A program made the translations under genes and the position numbers. Shown one piece after another: positions 51,773-59,611 of a stretch of 64,000 nucleotides of DNA. Under the pieces are notes generated by a model. That model was not told the DNA's origin. It saw nothing but the letters and a program-made list of their open reading frames with translations, and ran no database searches. Positions within the stretch are counted from its first letter, which is position 1. Each line of letters starts with the position of its first letter. The stretch covers positions 8,652,501 through 8,716,500 of the forward strand of contig NZ_CP108494.1 of the NCBI RefSeq assembly GCF_041435435.1. Direction: 5' to 3'. The stretch comes from Streptomyces sp. NBC_01241 (GTDB lineage Bacteria; Actinomycetota; Actinomycetes; Streptomycetales; Streptomycetaceae).

Positions 51773-53149
51773 CTTAGCGAACTCGACGACGATGGCGTCT
51801 CGTTCGCGTTGTCGCACCGGGTGCCATCCGGTGCTGGTGTTGCCCTGGGGGCAGCGGACCCGTCGGGCTTTCCAGTCGATCCGGAAGGCGCTCTTGTCGT
51901 AGCCGGCGTGGCTCTTGGCCTGGGCGGATCGGTCGAGGAGGACGGGAGTGACCATGACGGTTCCGCGGCTGCGGGCGGTCTCGATCAGTTCGGCGGAGGG
52001 GTAACCGGAGTCCAGGTAGTGCTCGGCGGGCGGCAGGCCGCGGTCGGCGAGTTGTTGCTGGATCGGCGCGGTGGCCTTCACGTCCGGCACCGTCGACAGG
52101 GTGGTGGTCACATCCGTGATCAGGTTCGGCCGTCCCCGGACTTCGGCTTCGGCTTCGGCTTCGGGGGGAGTGTTGTCGCAGCTCTCGGTGAGATGGACCT
52201 TGTAGCCGAGCCAGAACAGGTCGTCGCCCTTGGCGGACCAGCGGGCGTCGGTGTCGTAGGGCGAGGCGAGGCGGAGATGGCCGGGCGGGACACCGTCCTC
52301 GTCGGCTTCCCGCTTGCTGACCACCTCCTTGCCCCGGCTGCTGGTGCGGACGGTGTAGGTCTGCACGAGGACTTGGCGCATGATGTCCACGGCCCCGATC
52401 TCCCGCAGCCAGGCCGGCGCGTCGGGCGACCAGACGGCCCGGCACAGCCGCAACGCGTCCTGTCCGTAGACCTGGGACAACTGGTCGCGCTTGACCTTGG
52501 AGCCGGGCAGTTTCCAGCTGTCGACCCGAGGTCCGTAGCGGTGGGCGAACTCCGGCACGTCCACGGCCCGGGCCAGCCAGTCCGGTGCCGCGACCGACAG
52601 CGCCTCCAGCGCAGCCCGCACGCTCTCCCCGGCCAGCTCCAACCGGTTCAAGTCCCGTACCGCGCTGACCACATGGGTGGAATCGGTGCGCTGCTTTCCT
52701 CCCGCGGCCACCAGCCCGGCGTCCACGCAGTACTCAAGGAGCCGGTCGAAGACGACACGCTCCATGCCGTTGCCGACCAGGCGGGCCCGGAACCGGGGCA
52801 GCACACTGTGGTCGAAGCCGGTGTCCGTCAGCTCCAGGCCGAGGGCGTACTTCCAGTCGATGGCCCGTATCGCCATCGCCGCGGCCTGCCGATCAGTCAA
52901 ATTCTCCGCGAACTGCAACACCGTGACCAGCGACAGCATCCCCGGCGACAGACCCGGCGCCCCACGCACCCCGAACGCCTCGGCGAACGGCTCATCGGTG
53001 AAGACCTCCCCGAGCCGGTCCCGCACCCGGATCGCCAAACTCCCCTGCGGGAACGCCGCCCGCGCGACCCGCACCGTCTGCTCCGGCACCGGCGGCAGCC
53101 CCATCGGCCGCAACGACATCACAACCCACCCTCCACGGCCGGACGACAC
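51773..53149 (-). pseudogene. IS1182 transposase, N-terminal piece
   Basis: About 458 codons from 53149 (ATG 53119 is an alternative start). N-terminal blocks: VRDRLGEVFTDEPFAEAFGV, NLTDRQAAAMAIRAIDWKYA, LGLELTDTGFDHSVLPRFRA, TDSTHVVSAVRDLNRLELAG. DDE core: ASPYDTDARWSAKGDDLFWL, GYKVHLTESCDN, EHYLDSGYPSAELIETA. The frame reaches EFAK and then leaves the gene at the IS1380 insertion. The rest is at 49919-50104 and 44916-45100; the sum is 1743 nt, divisible by three. Confidence 0.92.
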
Positions 53150-53197
53150 GTAACGACCGCAGGAACGATCATCACCTACCGGTCAAGCAGCCGCAGA

Positions 53198-53221
53198 GAA
53201 TTGCGCACCAGAGTCGCGAAC
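53198..53221. repeat. Right terminal repeat and target duplication of the IS1182 composite
   Basis: GAATTGCGCACCAGAGTC (53198-53215) is the perfect inverse of the left end; GCGAAC (53216-53221) repeats the left target duplication. Confidence 0.9.
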
Positions 53222-53672
53222 AACGTCAAAGACCTTCCGGTAACTTCTCGGGCCGAGCATTCTCATCCCTGCATGGCGCGATACACCGTCTTATGTGCCT
53301 TCCGCATCAACTGGCGGCTGTAGTGACGACTTGCGGCCGGGGCGATGCTGTCCAGCGGGTGGACCGGCGCCTGCGCGGTCACCCGCCAGACCGCTTTACC
53401 CACCCGCCGTACCCGCCCGGACTCGGGGCGAGTCGTCCGTAAACCGCCGTGAGCTGCTTGGTATCTGTGCCTTGAAGGGCCGCTCACGGGCTGCGTCCTT
53501 GTCAGCGAGGAGTCCGTGCCGCCGCCGCATTGGTTCCCTTAATTTGGCGAGTACACGCCCATTGCCAGGGGCGTCGCGAGGGAGTTACATGGTTCCAGAA
53601 CGCGAACGAAAGCGCTTTCTGTCGATCGGGAACCCCCGGTCGACTGCCCCTTCGCTGCCGCTGGGAGGCTGA
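53222..53672 (-). other. Interval next to the composite, with a possible small minus-strand ORF
   Basis: A minus frame ending at 53263 reads VGKAVWRVTAQAPVHPLDSI, then APAASRHYSRQLMRKAHKTV and YRAMQG. It has protein-like composition but no recognised family and only a weak start near 53487. The other side (53500-53672) is the leader of the LamG gene; GGGAGG lies just before ATG 53673. Confidence 0.35.
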
Positions 53673-54635
53673 ATGACACCGCCCCGCACCAGACGCTACT
53701 CACTGGCCGTCGCCGCGCTCGCCGCGACCGCCTCGCTTGCCGCCGCCACGTTTCCGGCCCAGGCGGCCCGCCCCTCAACCGCCCATACTCCGCTGCGAGC
53801 CCAGGCCGTGGTGGCGTACGACTTCGGGCACCCGGACCCCGCCGACCCCGGTCGCGAGCAGGACATCGGACGCTCCGGCACCACGCTCAGCCTGATCAAC
53901 GGCGGTTCCGCGATGCGCGTGGCCGACGAGGCGTACCCGGGTTCTTCGCCCGCCCTGCAGGTGCGCCAGCAGAACCCGGCCACCGCGGGCAACGACGACT
54001 GGAAGGCCGGGGCCTGGGACGCCGAAGGCATGCCGTCGCTCGGGGCGTTCAACAGTGCCCGGGGCGCCACTGTCATGGGCTGGTTCAAGATGACGGGCGA
54101 CAATCCCGCCCTCAACTCCAACACGGCCGACCCCGGCGACCGTTACAACGCGATCGGGCTGGCCGGCATACTGTCCGGAACATCTGACGGCCACGCGGTG
54201 CGTGCGCTGCTGGAACTCATCCAGGTCAATGGTGAGTTGAAGCTGGTCGCGCTGGGCAGACGCCTGGACAGCGGCGCCTCCCAGACGTTCGCCGCCGGCG
54301 CCCCCTGGGAAGAACTGCTGCCCCGCGGTGAATGGGTCCACCTGGCCGCGACGTTCGACTTCCGCGACGGCACACTCGCCCTCTACCGCGACGGCAAGCC
54401 CCTGGACGGCTTCTACGTCACGCCGGGCGACCCCTGGGAACTCGCCACCACGCCCGCGCCCCACCGCGCCTCGCCCACCGATCCCCGCGGCATCAAGATC
54501 GGCGGCAGCTTCCCCCAGAACACCCGGGAGAGCAACGCCTGCGACTGCCGCATGGACGACCTCCTGTTCCTGGACCGCCCGGTGCCGGCCGGAGCGGTGG
54601 CGGCGGAGTACCAGCGCATGACGCGGGGCCACTGA
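53673..54635 (+). CDS. Secreted LamG-like (concanavalin A-fold) protein
   Basis: 320 residues from ATG 53673. The signal is RRYSLAVAALAATASLAAATFPAQAA. The rest is one LamG/jelly-roll lectin domain: VVAYDFGHPDPADPG, GATVMGWFKMTG, LPRGEWVHLAATFDFRDGTLALYRDGKPLDGF and the closing MDDLLFLDRPVPAGAVAAEYQRM. This domain usually binds glycans or calcium. It lies 59 bp upstream of the sugar-dehydrogenase-like gene, co-oriented and probably co-transcribed; both are secreted. Confidence 0.85.
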   Translation: MTPPRTRRYSLAVAALAATASLAAATFPAQAARPSTAHTPLRAQAVVAYDFGHPDPADPGREQDIGRSGTTLSLINGGSAMRVADEAYPGSSPALQVRQQNPATAGNDDWKAGAWDAEGMPSLGAFNSARGATVMGWFKMTGDNPALNSNTADPGDRYNAIGLAGILSGTSDGHAVRALLELIQVNGELKLVALGRRLDSGASQTFAAGAPWEELLPRGEWVHLAATFDFRDGTLALYRDGKPLDGFYVTPGDPWELATTPAPHRASPTDPRGIKIGGSFPQNTRESNACDCRMDDLLFLDRPVPAGAVAAEYQRMTRGH

Positions 54636-54694
54636 CCCTTCTCGCCCCCGGATCGTCTTTCCCTTACTTATCACGCCAGCCCGAAGGGACCCGC

Positions 54695-56812
54695 ATGGAG
54701 TCACGACGTACATACCGAAGGCACTGGGCGGCCGTGGCCGTCAGCGCGGCCCTCGCCCTGGGCGGTCTCGCCGCGCCTTCCCATGCCGACGAGCCCGCCG
54801 CGGCGACAGCCGCCCTGACCGACCCCATTCCGCAGAAGCCCGTCCAGTCCAGGACGGGGCTCGTCCTGCAGGAGTTCGCACAGTTCCCCAAGTCGGAACC
54901 GGTGCCGGAGCCGACGGATCCGCGCCTGATGCGCCACGCCCGGATCAATACCATCAATGAACTCCCCGACGGCTCCGGCCGGATGGCGACTCCCGACCTC
55001 AACGGCACCCTGTACCTCACCGACCCCGGCACCGCGACGCGCACTTCCGGAGGCACCCCGCACCCGTACCTGGACGTCAAGGCTGCATTCCCGCACTTCT
55101 TCTCGGGCCGCGGCCTCGGCCAGGGCTTCGGTTACGCCGCATTCCACCCGGAGTTCGGAACGAACGGGCGCTTCTACACCATCCACACCGAGCTCGCCTC
55201 GCAGGTCACCGAGACCCCCGACTACCGGCAGGCCGGCACCCTTACCTATCACGGCATCATCACCGAGTGGACCGCAGACGACCCCTCCGCGGCCGTCTTC
55301 CACGGCACCCATCGCGAGGTGCTGCGTATCGGCTTCACCGGCCAGGTCCACGGCATTCAGCAGATCGACTTCAACCCGACGGCAAAGCCTCACGACGAGG
55401 ACTACGGCCTCCTCTACCTCGCGGTGGGCGACGGAGGCCAAGGCGTCGGCAACAGCGAACCGCAGAATCTGACGCTCCCGCACGGCAAACTTCTGCGGAT
55501 CGACCCCGCGGGCCGTGACAGCGGCAACGGCCGGTACGGCATCCCCGCGTCCAACCCGTTCGTCGGTGAGCCCGGTGCGCTCGGTGAGATCTACGCCATT
55601 GGCATGCGGGACCCGCACCGCTTCAGCTGGGACGAGGGCGGCAGCCACCGTATGTATCTCGGCCACATAGGCGAGCACGCCATCGAGTCGGTGTACGAGG
55701 TCAAGGCCGGGGACAACTTCGGCTGGAGCGAGCGCGAGGGCGCCTTCGCATTCGACAAGAAGACCACAGACCCGTGTGCCCGCATCCTTCCCCTTCCGGC
55801 CGACGACGCCCAGTACGGCTACACCTACCCGGTCGCCGCCTACGACCACGACCCGGGACCCGGCTGGAACTGCCAGACCGATGTGGGCCGCGCCATTGCC
55901 GGAGGCTTCGTCTACCGCGGCAAGGACGCGCCGGCGCTGCGTGGAAAGTACATTTTCGGTGACCTCGTGGACGGCCGGATCCTGGCCGCGAACACCCGCG
56001 ACATGCACCGCGGCGCCGACCTCGCGCCGCTCGAGCAGCTGATGCTGTTCGACAAGTCCGCCGGGAAGACGGTCACCATGCGCGACCTCGCCGGTGACCA
56101 ACGTGTCGACCTGCGCTTCGGCTCCGACCGCAGCGGCGGCCTGTACATCGTCTCGAAGGCCAACGGCAAGGTCTGGAAGGTGACCGGGACCCGCACCTTC
56201 GCCGACTGCGAGATCGGCAACACCCCCACCACCCACACCACCGGGCCCGACAACTGGGCGCCGGTCACCCCGGCCAAGTGGGCGTACACCGAACGCGAGA
56301 CGATCCTGGCCGAGCCGGGCGTCTCCCGCCCGGGACCGCGCCGCCCCTTCGAGTACGCCGTCCTGACCGCGGGCCCGCGCTACTCCTCCGTCACCATCGA
56401 GGCGGAGGTCCGGATCGATACCCCCGTCGAGATCACCAACCGTGACGTCATCCTCATCTGGGACTATCAGTCGGACACCCGATTCCAGTACGCACACCTG
56501 TCGAGCGACAACACCATCTACCCGCACAACGGTTTGTTCACAGTCAACGACGCCGACCGGCTGCGCATTGACGACCAGTGGAACGGAACCTACGGCGCAC
56601 CTCCGGCGATCAAGGACGACGGATGGCACAAGGTGCGCCTCACCCACTGCGCCGACACCGGTGAGACCGCCGTCTACCTGGACGGCAGCCACAACCCGCT
56701 GATCACGGCCACCGACCCGGTCTTCGCCTCGGGCCGGGTGGGCTTCGGATCCTTCGACAACGAGGGCCGCGTCCGACACCTGAAGGTGACGGGCACTCAG
56801 GCCTCCGACTGA
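54695..56812 (+). CDS. Secreted PQQ/glucose-sorbosone dehydrogenase-like protein with C-terminal lectin-like domain
   Basis: 705 residues from ATG 54695 (GAAGGGA upstream). Signal: RRHWAAVAVSAALALGGLAAPSHA. Residues about 50-510 form a six-blade beta-propeller of the GSDH type: DLNGTLYLTDPG, GRGLGQGFGYAAFHPEFGTNGRFYTIHTE, LYLAVGDGGQGVGN, GKLLRIDPAGRDSGNGRYGIPASNPF, YAIGMRDPHRFSWD, and DNFGWSEREGAF. The last 180 residues are a LamG/DUF1080-like lectin fold (WHKVRLTHCADTGETAVYLDG). These propellers use PQQ to oxidise aldoses or serve as soluble sugar sensors; the electron acceptor is unknown. A terminator follows. Confidence 0.85.
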   Translation: MESRRTYRRHWAAVAVSAALALGGLAAPSHADEPAAATAALTDPIPQKPVQSRTGLVLQEFAQFPKSEPVPEPTDPRLMRHARINTINELPDGSGRMATPDLNGTLYLTDPGTATRTSGGTPHPYLDVKAAFPHFFSGRGLGQGFGYAAFHPEFGTNGRFYTIHTELASQVTETPDYRQAGTLTYHGIITEWTADDPSAAVFHGTHREVLRIGFTGQVHGIQQIDFNPTAKPHDEDYGLLYLAVGDGGQGVGNSEPQNLTLPHGKLLRIDPAGRDSGNGRYGIPASNPFVGEPGALGEIYAIGMRDPHRFSWDEGGSHRMYLGHIGEHAIESVYEVKAGDNFGWSEREGAFAFDKKTTDPCARILPLPADDAQYGYTYPVAAYDHDPGPGWNCQTDVGRAIAGGFVYRGKDAPALRGKYIFGDLVDGRILAANTRDMHRGADLAPLEQLMLFDKSAGKTVTMRDLAGDQRVDLRFGSDRSGGLYIVSKANGKVWKVTGTRTFADCEIGNTPTTHTTGPDNWAPVTPAKWAYTERETILAEPGVSRPGPRRPFEYAVLTAGPRYSSVTIEAEVRIDTPVEITNRDVILIWDYQSDTRFQYAHLSSDNTIYPHNGLFTVNDADRLRIDDQWNGTYGAPPAIKDDGWHKVRLTHCADTGETAVYLDGSHNPLITATDPVFASGRVGFGSFDNEGRVRHLKVTGTQASD

Positions 56813-56818
56813 CCTTGC

Positions 56819-56851
56819 CGGGAGCGGGCCGGGGTATTCGGCCCGCTCCCG
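56819..56851 (+). terminator. Terminator of the LamG/dehydrogenase unit
   Basis: CGGGAGCGGGCC (56819-56830) and GGCCCGCTCCCG (56840-56851) pair perfectly over 12 bp with a 9-nt loop, 6 bp past the stop. Confidence 0.8.
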
Positions 56852-57040
56852 CATCGTCCGTCGACTTCGTCGGCTGTGGTGATGTCGAGGGCGACGAGTC
56901 CGGGTTTGCTGAGGTGCTGTGAGTGGATCGGTTGCATGCCGGTTCGGCTGTGCACCGTCCTCGTCGACGCTTCTGTGCGCCTTTGCGGTCCCGGGCTGGA
57001 TGTTCCGAGTAGGGATATCGTTGGGTCGGGGGCCGGACGG

Positions 57041-57124
57041 GAATCCCGGCCCGGTTACGACGGGCCGGGATTCTGTGTTGTGTGCCTGGCCGGAGGGCCC
57101 CGGCCCGATTACGGCGGGCCGGGG
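57041..57124 (-). terminator. Two related hairpins in tandem
   Basis: Hairpin 1: GAATCCCGGCCCG (57041-57053)/CGGGCCGGGATTC (57061-57073). Hairpin 2: CCCCGGCCCG (57098-57107)/CGGGCCGGGG (57115-57124). Both have 7-nt loops and share the CCCGGCCCG arm, so one is probably a duplicate of the other. They lie downstream of the minus-strand gene at 57158. Confidence 0.7.
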
Positions 57125-57157
57125 TTCTGCGGCATGCGTATCAGGCGGTTGCTGGGT

Positions 57158-57799
57158 TTAGTAGTCGCCGAAGTCGCCGAAGTCGCCGCCCTCGCCGCCC
57201 TCGCCCCTCTCACCGTGGTGGCGCTTGACAACGCGGAAGCTGGCGATGACTCCGTTCTTGACCTTCACACCGCCATTCATCTCCTCGTGGTGCTTCTTCC
57301 CGTGGTCCTCGCCCTTCTCGAAGTTCTCGTCCTCGTCCTTGCCCGGGCGGACGTTGTTGGCGGAGCTGCGGGGGCCGACGGTGGCGATGGGGGCGCCGTT
57401 GTCGCACACGGCTCCGCGGAAGACCTCGACTTCGTTGCGGCTTTCGTTGCGGATGTTGAAGCTCTTGGCACCCAGGCCGCTGACGACGGTGATGCAGCCG
57501 TCGGGGCGGCCGGAGTATTCGCGCTCGTTGATGTGGATCCGGCCCTCGTAATGGCGCCTGCCCTCGCGCTCGTTGCCTCCGCGCTCGTTGCCCCGGCGCT
57601 CGTTGCCTTCGTTGCCCTTGCCGTTGTTGCCGCCTTCCCCGCCCATGAGTGTCTGGGCGGGGATGGTGTCCGCGGCCACCTGGGCCTGGGCCTGGGCCTG
57701 GGGGGCGGGGACGGCGGTGGCGTAGGTGATGCCGGTCGCGGTCAGTACTGCGGCGGTCGCGACGGCCGTGGCGATCGCGTGGGAACGGGTCATGATCAT
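57158..57799 (-). CDS. Secreted charged, Asn/Glu/Gly-rich protein of unknown function
   Basis: 213 residues from 57799 (AAGGAGAAC upstream). The signal is RSHAIATAVATAAVLTATGITYATA. The mature N-terminus is a low-complexity region with GNER-type repeats (GNEGNERRGNERGGNEREG). A compact core follows with a likely disulfide: GCITVVSGLGAKSFNIRNESRNEVEVFRGAVCDNGAPIATVGP. The tail is His/Lys/Glu-rich and ends GEGGDFGDFGDY. I know no family function; the core suggests a small beta fold exposed on the surface or in the matrix. It is monocistronic and followed by two terminator hairpins. Confidence 0.7.
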   Translation of the reverse strand: MIMTRSHAIATAVATAAVLTATGITYATAVPAPQAQAQAQVAADTIPAQTLMGGEGGNNGKGNEGNERRGNERGGNEREGRRHYEGRIHINEREYSGRPDGCITVVSGLGAKSFNIRNESRNEVEVFRGAVCDNGAPIATVGPRSSANNVRPGKDEDENFEKGEDHGKKHHEEMNGGVKVKNGVIASFRVVKRHHGERGEGGEGGDFGDFGDY

Positions 57800-58225
57800 G
57801 TCGTTTGTTCTCCTTCTTGGACCTCAGAGACAGTCCCGCTGTGACAGCCGGTGCGATTGAACGTACTAACACCCCCTATTGCTGTCATATCGAGCAAATC
57901 GGGAGCCCTGGTTTGTGGGGCTGATCGGGTATGCAGAACTCCTCTAGGTGGCGTCTGACTGACCGTCAAAATCAAGTGAAGTGCGGGAGATTGAAAGTCC
58001 ATTAGCCCTTGCAGGTGATCTTCTGACGTCTACTCACCCGCTGTGGCGGTGGGGCGCTGGGAAGTGTCGGCAAGTCGCTGCTTGACATGTGGCCTGTCGT
58101 AGGCTCCAGGGGGTCGCATGAACGGTGGCTGGCCGACGAACGTGATCGCGCAGGGCAGGGTTCGTCCAGGCCGGACGGTGACCAATGCCGGCGGGCACGG
58201 CCTGCCCGTCGCGGCCTGGGCCGGC
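57800..58225 (-). other. Leader of the secreted gene and a fragment cut by the IS
   Basis: 57800-57990 is relatively AT-rich and must hold the promoter of the minus-strand secreted gene. 58030-58225 has a minus frame ending PGAYDRPHVKQRLADTSQRP then TATAGE-stop, perhaps the end of a gene split by the IS. I cannot identify it. Confidence 0.3.
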
Positions 58226-59420
58226 CGTGTGCCGTTCAGAAACTCATCGCTGCTGGTCAAGCCGCGTACCTGTACTCGTTGATGGCGCCGCCGAGTACTC
58301 GGGTGCGGAGGAGTCGGTGCGCGGTCAAGTCGGTCGAGGGCGCCGGGTGCTCCTGGGCGAGGGGAGGAAGTTGTCCCCGGGCCTGGTGGGGCGATGGCCG
58401 TTGTAGTGGAAGGCGTAGACGTCGAGCACGCGTCGAGCGTGGGCTTCGTTCAGGATCAGCAGGTGGTCAAGGGCCTCGCGCCGGAGTGTCCCGATGACCC
58501 TTTCGCAGTGCGCGTTCATCCGTGGGGCCCGCGGCGCCGTCTTCAGGGTCTCGATGCCCTCGGACGCGAAGACCGCGTCGAAGGACTCGGTGTACTTGCG
58601 GTCCCGGTCGCGGACCAAGAAGCGCAGCGACTCCAAGCGCAGGCCCAGGTCGACGGCGAGGCTGCGGGCTTGCCGGACCGTCCACTGCGCGGTCGGATGC
58701 GCGGTCATACCAGCGATGTGCAGGCGGCGCGTGCCGTGCTCGAGGAAGACCAGTGCGTAGACCCGGCGACGATCAACCAGGTCGATGTGCAGTAAGTCGC
58801 GGGCGATGACGCCGTCGGTCTGCGCCGTCAGGAACTCTCGCCACGTCGGCCCACCTCTACGGGGAGCAGGGCCTACTCCGGCAACAGTCAAGATCTCCCA
58901 GACCGTGGAGGCTCCGACCCGATGCCCGAGCCGCGCGAGCTCGCCTTGGATCCTGCAACACCCCCAACGCGGATTCTCTGCGGCCAGCCGCAGCACCAGC
59001 TCTTTGATCGCCTTCGTGGTCGGTGGCCGGCCGGGCCTGCTCCGGCGCTTGCTGTAGTCCCACCGGCGCGCCACGAGCCTTCGATGCCACGCCAGCACGG
59101 TGCCCGGAGTCACCGGGAACACCTGCGCCCGACGACGCCGGGGTATCGGCGAGGACAACGCTGCGAACCACAGCCGGTCCGCCGGCTCGTAGCGCACCGG
59201 ACCTGCAAGTTGCCTGCGCAGCACCGCGTTCTCGTGCCGCAGGACAAGAAGTTCGGCGTCCTTGGCCACCTGCCGACGCAGCAGCAACACCGGGACCGAC
59301 AACAGCTTCCTCGTCACCCGACAGACCAGCGAGACAATTACCCGCGGCATCGTCCCACGTGACCCTGAGCGCCACCAGACCCCCTATGACCTGCAGCGAC
59401 GCATTTCTGAACGGCACACG
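58226..59420 (-). mobile_element. IS with rve-type transposase and 17-bp perfect terminal repeats
   Basis: Ends CGTGTGCCGTTCAGAAA (58226-58242) and TTTCTGAACGGCACACG (59404-59420) are perfect inverted repeats, with further partial identity inward (CGCTG..GGTCA). Length is 1195 bp with one transposase gene. I see no obvious target duplication at the two edges. Confidence 0.8.
58257..59350 (-). pseudogene. Integrase-core (rve, IS3/IS481-like) transposase with late frameshift
   Basis: Starts PRVIVSLVCRVTRKLLSVPV and LLLRRQVAKDAELLVLRHEN, then the HTH region NPRWGCCRIQGELARLGHRV. DDE residues: DLLHIDLVD (Asp), FLVRDRDRKYTESFDAVF (Asp), NAHCERVIGTLRREALDH (Glu). All are intact. Near 58375-58395 a frameshift diverts the last ~35 residues; the other frame holds the expected ending PPLAQEHPAPSTDLTAHRLL, then RTRVLGGAINEYRYAA and stop at 58257. 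As sequenced the protein ends at 58325 with a wrong tail, but the catalytic core is complete. Confidence 0.8.
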
Positions 59421-59611
59421 ATCCGAGGGCAGTGGAACGGGACTTGTGACACGACGTGCGGCGACGGGCCGACGTCCCGCACACCATCCGTCCACATTTT
59501 GCACGACCGTCACCTCAGCCCACTTTCCTCAAGCCCGGGTCCTCTTGAATACTCCGTCTGCCCCTCTTCGTGGACGGACATCACCGAAGCAACAGGAGGA
59601 TCCCCACAGCC

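Larger units (their letters stand above)
44887..53215 (-). mobile_element. IS1182-type element carrying three nested elements
   Basis: Bounded by perfect 18-bp inverted repeats and a GCGAAC 6-bp direct duplication. Its transposase gene (minus) lies in three pieces, interrupted by an IS1380-type element (50105-51772) and a group II intron (45101-49918), itself interrupted at 46220-48469. Removing the guests leaves 1838 bp, a usual IS1182 length, and a transposase frame of exactly 581 codons including stop. Confidence 0.92.

Noticed and set aside
44887..53215. Integrative and conjugative element or prophage
   Set aside because: No relaxase, FtsK/TraB, replication or phage structural gene is present; the content is explained by nested insertion elements and an intron.
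50177..53323. A 1048-codon plus-strand frame over the IS1380 and IS1182 transposases
   Set aside because: Antisense to two recognisable transposases; low-complexity product.
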